DNA of 64,000 nt from Trochalopteron elliotii (taxonomy: Eukaryota; Chordata; Aves; Passeriformes; Leiothrichidae): the NCBI GenBank assembly GCA_024734555.1, contig JANPWX010000247.1, positions 2,296,907 through 2,360,906 of the forward strand. The letters are read 5' to 3'. This document shows, one piece after another, positions 48,521-61,485 of this stretch; position 1 is the first letter of the stretch; each line of letters begins with the position of its first letter. The notes under the pieces are model-generated. The model was given only the letters and a program-made list of their open reading frames with translations. It searched no databases and had not been told where the DNA came from. The translations under genes were made by a program, and so were the position numbers.

Positions 48521-51500
48521 CTGTTGCTTCATGCAATTTGATAAAGAAACTTGGCCAGTCACTTCTCATTCTTCTTAGCTTGGCTTACTGACTCTTATCT
48601 GTGTCAGGCAACCACAGTAGTACTTTGTTTCTGAGAATGGAAAGGATTGGATATGGATTATTTTAATAGTTTGCCTGTTTTTGGGGTTTTTTTTTGTGCA
48701 AATCTTACAAAACCTAGAGAATATTTATTCCTGCTTTAGAGTTAACTGGTCATATCTGATCACATCTGCAGAAGGTATGTGTGACAACTTTAACAACTTT
48801 TAAAATGCATTTCAGTGAAGCACATCAGCAATATTTTTACCTTGTTTAGGTTTTGCTGCTAGCAGCAAGTTAGATCAGAGTTGCTACTGCCAAGGAGCCA
48901 GCTACTGAGTGGATTTTTCACTTCAACATAATCTTTTTCATGGTTTGTCTGCTCAAGTAAACATGGCTATTTTTTCTTTCAGGCAACTGAAAACATTCAT
49001 AAGGTCAAATCTAGTGTAAATAAAAACCTGTATCCTGAAGCACAGAGAAAACACACAACATTTCTTCAACTTGTTTTGACTTCTGATTTTTTCTCTCAGC
49101 TTTATATGGTCTGTATAGGAAAGCTTTATACTACTGTTGCTATTCCTGCTGTCAAGTGAAGTTTTAAACTCCTTTTCCTCACAGGACTTGCAGTTTAGGA
49201 GAAAAGCTTGGTGCAATGGAGTTCAACAGTTGCCCTTTTCTTCAGACCACTGAGCTTTCTCTGGTAACAACTGTGCTGGAAACTCTTTGACCTCATCTGT
49301 CACATTCTCTGTTTCACAAATACTGAGTTGTGACTTCAACACATAACATGGTGAATGACTTTACCAGTTGCTGAGGCTTCCATTATGCCTTTGAAGCAAA
49401 ACCAAGAAGCACTCCTACCTGTAATCCTGGAAATTAAAAATTTGATTTTCATCTTTAACGGCTGGCACAGCTTTTGCTAAGGCTTATGTCAGTTGTAAAA
49501 ATTGAGACACTCAACCTACAGGGGAAGAAAGGAATTTAAAGCTTTAAAATCCATCTTAGACATTAAAATATAATTCAGGATAACATAATCTAGTTTGTCT
49601 TAGAGATGGATTCTGACAGGATTTAAATTCTATGTTGGTGAGATTCAAAAAATTCTCTGTGTTTTTTTCTTCTTTTTCTGCACTTGAGCCATAGCACATG
49701 GGTAGTGTTTGTGCTATTGAACTGACAGAGAGACTTGCAACAGACCTAGTATTAATTTAAGCCACATTTTGGGGAAAGATTTTTTTATTGATCTGCACCA
49801 GTAGCATCTTCATTTTGAATGCAATTATATTTCCACAAGGAAAATATTTTAGCCTTGTAGTTACAATATTGTAGTGTTGCAGCTTTTCAGCTACTCTTGA
49901 ACAAAGTGTTATTGAGGTTATATAACTTAGCAGGCTTTGCATTCTAGTGAAAATTAGAGTCTGGAATTTCTATATTCCCCCAGAATTCCACAGAAAAGGA
50001 ACCTTGAAATAGCTATTAGCCTTGTGAGATGAGCAGTAGTCTGATGTGTAAGAAACTGCTCTCCTAATACTTAGGTGCAGATCCTAATGACCTCCTTTTA
50101 ATAGTGCAAAGCATCTAGAGGGTTTTGAGCCAGAAGGCAGGAGCCTTGGTCTGTAAATTACCCAAATTCTACCACAGGGGCCCAGCAGCTAATCAAATCT
50201 TAAATCTGCAGCTTTATAGTGGCATTCCAGTTTCATAGTGAATACATAGTGAGTTTCAGTCTGATTCTCTTCATCCCAAAAGTGACATCTTTCTATATCC
50301 ATGTTCTATTTCATAACTTCTACAAAGTGTTTCTTCCCAGGAATGTAAGTGTGTAAGTGTGTATATGGCTTGTATGTGCATCAATACATTTTTCTCATAA
50401 ATTAGAGCATCAAAAAATAATACAGCTGTAAGAAGATTAATAGGACAGCCAACCCTAAGTTGCTTCCTGTATTAGATGAAAGGGTGTTGGTGTGTATACT
50501 TCGGATGGTGCATTGAAACTGAAAAAAAATGCTGTGCTACAAGTGCGTGGTGGATGTTAACATAGGTAAAGATCAAACCTTGGATTACCATGGAGTCAAG
50601 GTGCTGTTACTGGCAGCATTGGAGGCACCTGGAGGAAGGAATTTGATGAATGTGATCTTCTAATGTAAAAATAACTGGAAAGGAAGTGAAATGAAGAATA
50701 TTGCAGCCGTAGCTCTTCAGAAACTCCTCCCTGCTACATTCAGCACCTGCCATTGCCCAAATGTGTCCCTAGACAATGAAGCTTCACAGAGCTGGGTTAC
50801 TCCCTGCTGAAAGCGAGACTAAAATGAACAGGCAGAAGTAGAGTGGGGATGAGAGACACTGTCAGAGAAAACAGCTAGAGCTCTTTGTTCAGTTACTTGC
50901 CTGCTATTATGGTTGTCTATGAGACTTGGCAAACTCCTAATTTACAGTCTACTTTTTGCTTGCAACACCTTTAAAGTTAGCCTGCAATAAGTTGCTAGGG
51001 AGCACAGAAGGGGGGAAAAAATTGCCTATAGAAAACCAGTGCTAGGCTGAGTTAATGAAGACCATTCTGACCACAGAGTGAAAATTATTCTAATTGAAGG
51101 AAGAAATAAAACTATTCATTTCATTTTGAAAGACTGGGATCTAGAATAACAGTAAAAATGAAGTGGCTGAACACACTACCAGCTAAAAAGGTGGGGGGTA
51201 ACCAGAAGCTACAGATACTAATGGCTGAAAAGGTAAGGCATAACCTCCAATAAGCTGAATTCCTGTTGATGTTTCTAATGTTCTGCTCCAGTTCTCAATA
51301 ATCACTAGGATTATTGGTGTAAGATTCCTGCAAATCTTAAAAGCCGTGCAATCCTTAACAGATACATTGTCTTATTTCAGAATGTAAACTGCTTTGAAAA
51401 CCAGAGCATTGGCTGGAATATAAGAGGAAATAAAGAAGAAAGAAAAGACACACAGGCAAAAAAGGATGAAAACAGAAGAGAGCTGATGATGAAAGTTCAG

Positions 51501-54029
51501 ACTGCATCTCACTGGAGAGGTTCAGTTGGGTTATTTCCAAAGGCTCTCTCTCCAAAGAAACAGGTTGTGGTAATTTGCTTACAGCTTGCCACTGGCTTTG
51601 ATGACGTTCGGGCACTTCAGTCCCACAGCTGGCAAAATTCCTGTGAACTTAAAACAGGGTAGACCAGCAAAGAGGGGAAGAATAACTTTGTCAGAAGGCA
51701 AATTGTGTTACTTAGTTTATCATTGTAATTAACTTCATTTGTTTCAGTGTTACACAGCTGTCTGAACCAAGCATATGTGAGCTGCCCTTCAACTAGATAC
51801 CATGTGAACAAGTTTATTCTGAAGATATGTGATATGCAATTATGTAACATTTTAGAACTGATTTAAGAAGGATTTGGACATTTAGATGTGTTTAGATGTC
51901 TGTGTTTTCACTAGGACCTAGAATTAAATGAAAGGTTTTCACATTTGCTCACTGATTTTCAAAGTGTCAGAGTGAGTGGGCATTAGGAGTTTGAGGTCTC
52001 TGTCATTTGATGGGCTTGATCAATTGTTCTGCTGCTTTGAATTACTTTTATCTTTCTGATAATGAGCAGCTGTCTCACAACTGTCACTCACTCCTAGGGG
52101 CATCATCCACATTTGCATATAGGTTTCTAACGTTTGTCTTATGTATGAGATTTGGACACCTTTTATGTCAGGAATGAAATATCGATTTAACTTTGAAAAT
52201 AAACCCCAACCCTTCCAGATTGTGACTGACACTTCTGCATGCTTATAACCTTAGACAGTAGGTGCAATACAATTCCTACTGGTCTGTTTTGGCTTTTTTC
52301 TCAATTTCTCATTGTTTTAAATGTTGAGGGGTTCCGTGTTGTTTATTGATTTTTTTAATAGAAGCTATTACTGGGGCCTTCCCCCTGATATCCAACACTC
52401 TGCTTTGCAGGCAAAGGCTTGAGCCATCTAAAATGATTTTCTGACTTTGTGACGTCATGGACTATTTATTTACTTGAGTAGTAGTTCTCAGTCTTTGTTT
52501 TCACTTTTATGAGTGGTTGAATATATACAGACAAGGGAACAAAAATGAGGCCTAAGGCTTGCAGTAAAAAGAAGGTAAGCCAAGAATACGGGCCTGTGGT
52601 TTATGAGAAGAACCTTTTTCTACACACATAAACTTTTAGTTAAAACTGACTACTTAGAGAGGAATATTTTTTCACTGATTTTTGAATGTTTAATTACAGA
52701 AACCCTGAGATTTGGACAACTGTTTTCTCATCAGGATCTTGGTTTTGCTGTGCATTGCTGACATTTATATTAAACATTAGAGTACATGGATATTTCATTT
52801 TTTTTGGCAAAGCAGCAGGTGGAATATTTGAACATCTGCCCATCAGCCATGGAATCACAGCTCATTTATTGAGAGAACTTGCCCCATTAATTTAGTCTTG
52901 TCCTTTTATACACTGTGCTGGGACTTGATTTAAGTCTTCTATTTATCAAAATTTGCACCACTGAAGACTTTAGAGTGCAGCTTTCACTAACCTGGTTTTA
53001 TAAATGTCACTATGCTAGGAAATTCATTCATTGCCTTGACTTGGAAAATTAGTTTTGAACACCAGGTGCATATAACACATACCAAACTGGGTACTGTTAT
53101 GCAACTTTATTAACTGCTTCTGTTACTGAGCAACTACAAGTATAAAAGTGGTGTTGAGAACGACTAGCTAATATGACTAATGATTTTTTAAGTTTTATGA
53201 AACCAGCAAACATGAACTACAGAAACTAGGACTAGTAGAAAAGGTGAAGAACTGGTATTTTTTCTACAAGAAAACAATATATATACTTCATTGAATGGCT
53301 CTGGCTGACTCCTGAATCCCAAGTATGCTCTAGAAACCAGATGTCCTGATTAAAGCTGTGTCTTCTGATCCATTGTGAACCTACATCTTTGGGGAAGAGT
53401 TTGTTGAAGGGCAAATTACTGTGGTGTTTTGAAGGAGAGAGTTCTGTGGAGAGGACAAGGGCAAAAGGTGAGCACTGCAAACTGCCAAGATCCTTGTGAC
53501 AGTGTATTTGTGTTGAAATGATCTGTTGAAAGAGATCTACTTTTCAGTGTAAATGTTTTAGGGTTTTCCTGTATTGCTCAAAATTTTTACAGAACCTGAA
53601 ACTTTTTGTATAAAAATTATTTTAGTGCAGGCCATTTCTACAGCTATGGTAAAAGTCAGAGACATGGGAGCACTGACATGTGGTTACTGAGGGACAAAAT
53701 GCAGAGACCATAGTACTGTAATACTCTGGCTGTTGCAGTTGTGGGCTAAGGAACCAGGTTAGTTTCACTATGCAATTCATCCGACATTAATGAAAAGGTG
53801 TGTAAAAATGGGTTGTTTATGGGTACCTTGGTTTCTGTAACTTAAAGGCATCTTGAGTGCACACAAAGACCTAAGTTCCCAGTTTCTTGAGTGTTGGAGA
53901 TAATAAAAATATGTTGCAAAGGTATGTAGAGTGTAGGTATCCTGTTCCAGGTCCACAAAGTAGAATGGAGCCCCAGCTCAGCCTTGAACTGGGAAGAGTT
54001 TTTGTCTGAATTTACCCACCATTTTCTGC
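48521..54029. other. Unannotated sequence
   Basis: No gene or identifiable repeat in 5.5 kb. A minus-strand frame at 48953-49216 has charged, protein-like content ('SYTDHIKLREKIRSQNKLKK'), but its splice context is poor and I do not recognise it. The stretch 50690-50900 is slightly GC-richer without a recognisable match. Confidence 0.55.
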
Positions 54030-54475
54030 AAGTCAGCAAGATTGGGGCCTTTTCACTGCCCCTCCTTTCATCACTGGCTATTTGCTGCTAATCCCTCCAG
54101 ATCCCAATATTTTCATTTTTTTCGATGGTGCAGTTTTTTGCACCTATATCCTTTCCAGAACGTCTGTTTGACTTTGTTCTCCAATTTCCAGATTTAGTTC
54201 CCTTTCCTGAAAGGAAGACTTTTAGGATTCCGCCTGGAGTCTGGAATGGAGTCGGTTGGAGGGAAAAAAAAGATTTTCCATTCAGGAAAAGTTATGAAAT
54301 CTTGCGATTCAGTGCATTTCCCTACACTTCTGTCATCCCATTCACTTTTATGGTTTTCACTTGCTTTCGGAATTTTAACTTTTTTTTTCCAAACAATTCA
54401 TTTTTCACATTCTTCTCTCTCTTCATTTGTTATTCTTCCCTGATTTCAGGGTTTCCATTGGGGTAATTTTGCTAA
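54030..54475 (+). repeat. Unrecognised repeat, copy A of a degenerate direct duplication
   Basis: The sequence from about 54030 recurs, diverged, from about 54476. Shared landmarks in the same order are CCTTTTCACTG, CTGCTAATCCC, CAGATCCCAAT, GTTTGACTTTGTTCTCC, CCATTCAGGAAA, AAATCTTG and TGCATTTCCCT. The spacing of the early landmarks gives a period of about 436 bp. Copy A carries roughly 75 bp (around 54205-54280) that copy B lacks. The unit is T-rich with CTTTTC/GAAAG-type motifs and has no recognisable coding content; the 113-codon frame at 54125-54466 lies across it. I cannot assign it to a family. It could be a small satellite array or a mobile element with internal repeats. Confidence 0.78.
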
Positions 54476-54740
54476 GTTTGGGTCCTTTTCACTGTCCCTC
54501 ATTTCATCTCAGGCCTTTTACTGCTAATCCCTTCAGATCCCAATTTTCTCAGTTTTTTCCATGGCATGGTTATTTGCTCATATGGCATTTTTAGAGAGTT
54601 TGTTTGACTTTGTTCTCCGATTTCAAGATTTCGTTTCTCTTCCATTCAGGAAAGGGAACAAAATCTTGAGACTTCAATGAGGATTAATTGGGCAAGCTTC
54701 TGTGCATTTCCCTGCACTAGCTGGGTCACAACTCCTAGTA
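54476..54740 (+). repeat. Unrecognised repeat, copy B of the degenerate duplication
   Basis: Copy B begins GGGTCCTTTTCACTGTCCCT and shares the landmarks of copy A as far as GTGCATTTCCCTGCACT (near 54703-54719), where the similarity fades. It is shorter because of one internal deletion near 54640 and because the distal part is missing. The divergence suggests an old duplication or two independently degraded units. Confidence 0.75.
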
Positions 54741-57159
54741 AACATCCCACAGTTTCTCACAGGACTGTGATGGGTTGTGTCCATCTGTCTCAGGTGTCTC
54801 TGCTCCTTACTTGCCCACACTCTTTGGTCTGGGGTTAGAGCTGGCAGAGCCAGATTAGGTCTCACATATATTTGGCAGCAGTAAAAATACCTTGTTCTTT
54901 GCCTCCCTTTCTTTTTTTCACTGTGTGTTGTCTCAGGACTGGTGTCCAAAGGGATCTTTCATTACTGTTCTATTTTGGTCCCTGATGTAGATTCTGTGGA
55001 TAAAAGAGTACAGTGAAAGAACTTCAGCAGAAGCTTGCTAGTTTTGCTATACAGAAGCATCCTTCCAGACCCTTAGCCAAGACTCTGACTTTACAGCAAA
55101 TAAAATGACCTGCAGTAGAGGCAGCAAAATTATTGAGCTTTAAGACTCTTTCAGAAATGTGAAGGCCTAAAAAAGTACCCCCTCTGCAAATCTTAAGAAA
55201 TTTTGAAGGAATATTAACAATATTCACAAAATCTACTTGCTTGGTTTTATATATTTCTGCGTTCTTTTAGTGTTTGAAAGGGTAGTGAGGAGTGTATTTA
55301 CAATATAAGTATGGATTCTTCACTTGTGAATAATGCTGCATATACTTGTCCATAGAGATGAAGTTGTGCTGTATACTGAATATTTTTATTTGCTCAGTGG
55401 CATCTCTGAAATAGGGAGAGCAAAAATGTTCAGTATAGAATATACCACTGCTGTTTACTTGCAGATATATACCAAGATTATATTACAGGCTTCAAATATA
55501 GGACTTTAACAGAAATGTAGGAACTCAAGTAAATAATAATTTTAAATTCCAGGTAAAGTTTGGAAAGCAAGCAGACTATTCCTATGTAGATACAAATAAA
55601 AATAGAATTGAATTAAGGGGTAATAGTAAATTTAGCATAGTGTGTAGAGATCTATATTATTTTCCTTTGTAATAATATAATGCTGTGAAGTAAATCCATT
55701 TAAAAAGAAGTATTAAAAAAATTAAAGTAACAAACTGTTACATCAGTATCTTTTAAAATCTTACTGGGTCTCCTCAAAATTTTTTGCAGTTTTGGGGTAT
55801 CCTTCTTGCCCTACTCCTTTCAAAATTGTTTTTTCTACTTTTTTTGTATCCTCACACCAGTAATCAGATTACAAGGCAATTCACACATTCATTCCCATCT
55901 TATGCGGTAGAGTGCAGGGAAAGAGAAAAAGACATCTTCTACATGTAGATTGTGAAGGTGATTCAAATGCAAAAAGGAAAATGTGGCATCTTGTCTTTCG
56001 TTGCGTCTGGTTAAGATCTTGCTTTTTCCAGCCTCAATTAGTGCCCTTGGGTGCCGTTTAAGGATCATTCCCCATGAAAAGAGCTGGATAAAAATGATTG
56101 CAACCACTGAAAAACAGAAGTTGGATTCTGGACTTGATGAAATGCTATCCCTTGGAGTGTTGAAGCAACACCTCTAACCCTGCTATTTCATGGACACTCA
56201 CAGCACAATTGATGCACAGGCATGCAAAGCCAGTGCCAGTGCCAGTCCCACACTATTTTTGCAGTCAGGGTTAGTAGGGAGGAGCAGGTGCACAGAGGCA
56301 TGTGTGCTCCCTTCTCATAAGTGAAAATGTGGATGTGATTTTTCTGGCTCCCCAGTGTGTGCCTGTTTGAGATGTAGCAGCTGGAAGCCCAGTGCTTAAC
56401 TGAGAGGCCCAAGCCATAAGCAGGGATCATTGTTCCTCCTGCTTTGTGAACACTGCATGAATTTGCATGATTGCAAGTACCGTTGCTGTGGGGTTGGATG
56501 CTGTGAGATTTTAATGCTTCACTAAAATTAGAACATTAACTCTGATACTGTTTTGATGCTTTTAAATTATTCTCTTCTGAACTAATAACATTTAACTCTA
56601 TCAATCTGTAATTTGAAACTATATTAAATCAAGTAGTTTCAAATTTGCTTTAAATTTTGAAGTAAAATTTAGCTTTCAGAACCTTTCTGTTTCCTATATT
56701 TAGGGCCAAAAATCTGCATTAGCTCTACAGAGCTTGTAGTCTCTGTGCTCTTGCCTTTGTACAGAGTTCAGCAGTGATTTGTGCCTGACTAAACCACCTT
56801 TTTCTAAAGAGTATCTGATCTTGATTACAAAAAATAAGATGGAGAATCCATACCTGCACTTGGTAATCTGCTGAAGCGATCATTCATTTTTGCTGGTGAA
56901 AATACAAGCCCAGTTTAAAATGAGAAACTGTCTGGCTTCAGCTCTTATCTTTTGAATTTTATCCTGTATTTCTCCAATAAATTACTAAGATCACTATATC
57001 ACTTCATATATTTGTAAAGCGAAAAAATGTACTTCCACATAATGAACAAAGTACTCTTTTAAACCAAGACACGTGTAACCTGCTGCATGTAATATCACAG
57101 AATTGAAACACCTGTTAATTAACTGGCAGACTAAATCTCTGCATTGCTGGTGGAACAGC
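54741..57159. other. Unannotated sequence
   Basis: No gene or identifiable repeat. The part directly after the 54-kb repeat (54741-54960) is GC-richer (GGTCTGGGGTTAGAGCTGGC) and could be the rest of the same unknown element. Overlapping frames at 55889-56177 on both strands have no recognisable domain. Confidence 0.55.
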
Positions 57160-57176
57160 AAAAAAAAAAAAAAAAA
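57160..57176. repeat. Poly(A) run
   Basis: A run of 17 A bases is followed by CGCAGCAG. No retroposed sequence can be recognised upstream, so it is taken as a simple mononucleotide repeat. Confidence 0.95.
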
Positions 57177-57619
57177 CGCAGCAGATTTTCCAGATTTAAT
57201 ATCAATGATTTGGACATCTCCTTTGTCATCTCTTAAAAGTCCTTTGGTTCATGTCAATTGGACCTGCTGCATATATAAAGATGATTGCTTTTATACTGAA
57301 AACTTTTCATCCAAACCTGTGAGAGCAGGACAACCCCAAACATTTTTCCAAATAGAGTAGCAGTTGTAAAAAAAACTGAAGTCAGATTAACAGTTACAGT
57401 CTCCATCTTATAATGAGTCTGCGTGGCTGCCTTTAGGAGTCTTTTTGTTTGTTTCTCATATTATTTTTAGACAATTTTTATTCTTAATTATGCCATCCAC
57501 AAGTCCTCTAATTCCCTCAGTTTCTCTGCCAACTGTAGGTACATTGAGAAGTCTAGCTGACTGGTTACTTACCTCTCAATGTGCATTTTTTTTACATATT
57601 TCTCCTTCCCTCCCTACTA
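57177..57619. other. Unannotated sequence
   Basis: Nothing is recognised between the poly(A) and poly(T) runs. Confidence 0.6.
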
Positions 57620-57642
57620 TTTTTTTTTTTTTTTTTTTTTTT
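57620..57642. repeat. Poly(T) run
   Basis: A run of 23 T bases follows a pyrimidine-rich lead (CTCCTTCCCTCCCTACTA). It is a simple mononucleotide repeat and probably polymorphic in length. Confidence 0.95.
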
Positions 57643-60259
57643 GCTATTCACTTTGACACAAAACCATGATGGGATTTTTATCCACAAACTGTTCTTTTTC
57701 AACCTTGTTGAAAGTGAATGTTATTTTAGCTTTCTGAAGAATTCTTTTGATACAACTTCTCTTAAAAATGTCACATTTTCCTGCCTAATCTTTTCTGTAA
57801 AAGATTTTTGCCTCAACTTTTACTTTAGCTTTGGGGAAATTTAAGTAATCTACTAAAAACCTTACTTCTTCTATCTCTTCAAAATAGTCTTGAATATGTA
57901 AGATTTTAAAAAGGGCTTTTCACAGAATCTTCTATCAGTTCCCACTCATACTTACTAGCACCATAACTGGTTGTGTTTTCTAAGATTTCTTCTGTTTTTT
58001 CTTTTGGTTTTCACTTAAGTTGAAGGGACCCTCATTCAAAGATGCAATTTTTTACTAAATAATGAACAATAATCTGCATTTTAAAGTGTGTGTATATATA
58101 TATATGTATATATCTACACGTATGCATAGAAGAAAATCAGAAATATGTAATGCAATACAGAGTTTGCAAATGGAAGTAATTCTCTGATTTGATACACAAA
58201 ATTCTCTGCAGCTGCAGATTTGATTGTCAGCTGCAAGAGCAACCACAATGGAAATTCACTGCCATTATGGAAACAAAAGCACTAAAAATAAATTAACTTT
58301 AAATTTTATTCTGAGAAGCCAAGGGGAATGTTGCAATAAATTAAACAATGCATGTTCTGTGGGGTTCAATCATGCCTGCTACTGATTGTTAAACTGGAAT
58401 AGACCAGCTACCTGGGCCAGCTCTTTCACTACTTAAGGTTGCCCCTGCAGTCTATTTACTAACACTTTGACTAATATATTTTCAAGTGAATCCCTGATGG
58501 GGCTTTTGTATCTTTTTCTGGGAACCTAACACTTGCCATCTTTAACATCCTTCCTTTGCTTAAGTTATTCTCTCTACTCCATTTCTCGTGCTTCCACCCA
58601 ACATACAAAATTTATTCCTTCCCTTAAATATTCATGTCCTAAAGATCTACATGCAGTGCCTTCATCACAGAAATTCATTGACAGCAATTTTCTGTGAAAA
58701 AACTGTTTTTTTTTTTTTTAATTGAAATTTCTGGCTCTGTAGATATGTGTTGGCCAATATTGATACAATTTCCACCCAGCCTTTATTTATTTTTTTTTAA
58801 CTCAGTTTTGAAGAACTCAGTATTTATTCATTTGCTTGTGTTTCTCACATTTATGTCAAGTCATAATCTCTAACAAGCAGCACTGATCTCTCTCATTATT
58901 TATTGTTTTGATGCGGAGAGCAATTAAATATAATTAACTGGCTGATTATCATTTGCTGGTAGAATTTGCTAAGAATGCATATGCTCCTGCAGGGAGTTGC
59001 TTGCTATTTCCTGCACCACTGATCTGATGCTGTTTGGAGAGAACCTCTTTTTCCCCTCTCTATTTACTGCTTCACTGATCTGGGGAAGGAAGAAAGTAAG
59101 TGTATGAAAATAAGTATGCCCTGACTTGTGAATAGCTATCTCATGGAGAGAGAAGGGATTGAGTTTCACATTGGCTTTGTAGTAGTGCTGAGATGCAGAA
59201 GCACTAAAATATTCGTAATTGGACCATGGAAGATGCAAGACTTTTCACTGCCATGTGATGCTGGGGAACTCACTTAAGCCAAAAGGTTTTGGGCAATTTT
59301 TGATTTATTTTCAAGGATTTCTTTTCAGACATGAGAAATTACATCAGTAAATTGTTCTTTGTGTGTAGAACGGTTAGATTTCCTGCATTAGGAAAGAAAG
59401 TTATAATTTTTCACAAAGCCAGTCTTGTTAGCATGCCAGTAAACCTTTACTTAAGCTTTAAGACATTCTATACATGAATTTAAGTGAAAGTTAGCTGAGA
59501 AATGGGTATTTTGCACCATGGCTTTGTAATTCTACTATTAAACTGATCCCTCGAAACTGAAGTTGATATACTGTTGTTTGCTATAATACCAGGTGGTAAT
59601 TTGAGCTGCTGATCTTGAGATACTCAGCAGCTCATCTCATCTGAAGGTAAAATTCCTTTCATTAACCTGCCACTTGGTCCTCCCTGTTGGATTTCACACC
59701 TGGGTCCCATTTAACACTTAATGCTTTGCCTTAGTATTTAAGTGCTAAAGTGTTTTTTGTGGCTTGATACAAAAAAGTGTTTTTTAGTCAAGCTTTGTTT
59801 AGATAAGTAGTGAATTAAGGGTGCTTTTTACTGTATTACAGAAATGCTTTCAATTAATTTTGGTTTACATTTAAAACTTTGAAGAATTGTTGTTCTACCA
59901 AATTTTTTGCTTGTTAGGTTGGCATTTCCAGTAAAAAATAAACCTTTTTCTCTCCATATGTTAGAAGCCCATCCATTTCTCTTAGTACATTGCTTCAGTG
60001 AGATTTCTCTGATTGATTCTCATATTTATGTAATGCAGCCTTACAAGTAAAATATTATCCCACCTTTTGAGAATGTCTGACTTCTTTCTTACAAACTTTC
60101 AGGAATTTTTAAACTTCTGTTTCTCTTCCATTATATTGAACAATGTTATTTAAAAATCCCTTTGGACATACTGGCAAGCACCACACTTAGACAGAACTTT
60201 GGGATGACTGTGCAAATGTTAACTAATTATGTCTGCTGTCATTCTGTGGGATAGGCTAG
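57643..60259. other. Unannotated AT-rich sequence with a short (TA)n
   Basis: No gene is seen. A TG/TA microsatellite lies at 58086-58114. The stretches 58240-58380 and 58890-58985 (ATTAAATATAATTAACTGGC, TTATCATTTGCTGG) resemble conserved non-coding elements in texture. The segment 59240-59280 (CACTGCCATGTGATGCTGGG, AACTCACTTAAGCC) is faintly MIR-like but too short to call. Confidence 0.55.
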
Positions 60260-60392
60260 TTTTATCATCTGCATTTGCACAGATGGGAAATTCAAACTGG
60301 GATTTTCAAGTCATTTGCCCTCAACAAAGCCAGATGAAACAGTCCCAGAGCTAAAAATGGAGCCTGGGAGCCTCCCACAACCCAGAGCAATT
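60260..60392 (-). mobile_element. Probable MIR/CORE-SINE remnant
   Basis: In reverse orientation the landmarks follow the MIR core order: TTGCACAGATGGGAAATTCA, AAGTCATTTGCCCTCAACA, AGTCCCAGAGCTAAAAATGG, AGCCTGGGAGCCTCCCA and ACCCAGAGC. Intact equivalents are 'ttttacagatggggaaactga', 'aagtgacttgcccaaggtca', 'cagagccgggattcgaaccc' and 'ccagagcc'. The similarity covers about 130 bp. The alternative is a related ancient amniote SINE with the same core. Confidence 0.55.
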
Positions 60393-60934
60393 CACCTAGG
60401 TTTCAGACACTAACTGACTCTGAATAAATACATCTGTTGAAAGTGCAGCAGCTTCGTACAAAATATTCTGTATTTCTGGCAATAGCAACAGCTATCCTGG
60501 AAAGAACTTGAGATGCAGTTAGCTTCACGCTGTAAGGGGCACCTATGATAACCCAAATTGCTGTGTAACATAGCTTATGCATATCAACAAAATTATGCCT
60601 GGCCCCCAAACTTGGAAGATGAGTCAGAGTTCAAAATGGCCTTTTTTTGGCATAGTGGTTTTATGGGGTTATTTACAATCGTCTCTCTGTCTTATTTATG
60701 TCAATATGCAAATAAACACACAGTTCTTTTTTTAAGGAAAAGCTACTGGAAGGAATTTACTTGCTACCATTTTTTTCTGTTATTTTAGTAACTATATGTA
60801 CACAATATTATATCAGTATATTATATATAGTCAATGTATATATATACAGAATTATAATAGTCATTGATTCAGATTGCAGATCTGAGAGAGCAGGGAAGCA
60901 CCATGTCAGTATAAGGGAAGGCCCAGGCCCTCAT
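60393..60934. other. Unannotated sequence with a TA-rich patch
   Basis: No gene is seen. The part 60795-60858 is TA-rich (ATATTATATCAGTATATTAT and similar) without a regular unit. Confidence 0.55.
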
Positions 60935-61228
60935 ATCAGGATTCCAGTACTTAAATGGTGGCTTTAAAGAGGATGGAAGCTCTCTCTCCACAAGGAGCCA
61001 CACAGAGGACAGGTGGAAGTGGGTACCAGTTGTATTTTCTTAATATCACCTTGATATAAGGAAGATATTTTTACAGTCTAAGCAACTATTCACTGGAACA
61101 ACCCCCCCAGAAATGTGGTAGAGGCCCCATCAGTAGAGGTTTTCATTAGAGAGGGTACTAGATAATCTCATCTAGACTCCCATGAATAGGATCTTCAGAG
61201 GTGTCTTCAAAACTGGGTTATTCTGAAT
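60935..61228 (+). mobile_element. CR1 LINE 3' fragment, diverged
   Basis: The order of segments matches the end of CR1 ORF2 and the 3' UTR: GATTCCAGTACTTAAATGGT, GGCTTTAAAGAGGATGGAAG, GATATAAGGAAGATATTTTT, CAACTATTCACTGGAACAAC, GGTAGAGGCCCCATCAGTAG and GGGTTATTCTGAAT at the end. It is more diverged than the next copy and probably belongs to an older subfamily. No frame is intact. Confidence 0.8.
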
Positions 61229-61485
61229 AAAGAATCAGAATTTAATGGAAAAGTGTAATAATGTAGAAAAGCTGAGTTTTACCACATTTGTTGCCCAGAC
61301 ACAATATTTAAATAGCCCAGATGTGCTAGTCAGCTCTCGTGGAGTTCCTTCAGAGATATTTTCAGCAGCATTTCACAGAAAGTTGCTTAAATTCTTTTAT
61401 TAATCAAAAAGTTAACGCCTAGAACTAAGTTTTTACATGTGCTAAAACCTTTACACCAAAATATAAACTAGTATTTTACTATATT
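61229..61485. other. Spacer between two CR1 fragments
   Basis: AT-rich sequence with no recognisable feature. Confidence 0.6.

Noticed and set aside
48953..49216. Charged minus-strand frame as a possible exon
   Set aside because: There is no good donor or acceptor, and K/S/N-rich frames are common by chance in AT-rich DNA.
54125..54466. 113-codon plus-strand frame
   Set aside because: It lies in the T-rich 54-kb repeat, is F-rich with no domain, and is not kept in the second copy.
57160..57176. Poly(A) as the tail of a processed pseudogene
   Set aside because: No mRNA-like sequence or target-site duplication is recognisable upstream.
59240..59280. Faint MIR-like segment
   Set aside because: Only about 40 bp are suggestive and the flanks do not continue the element.
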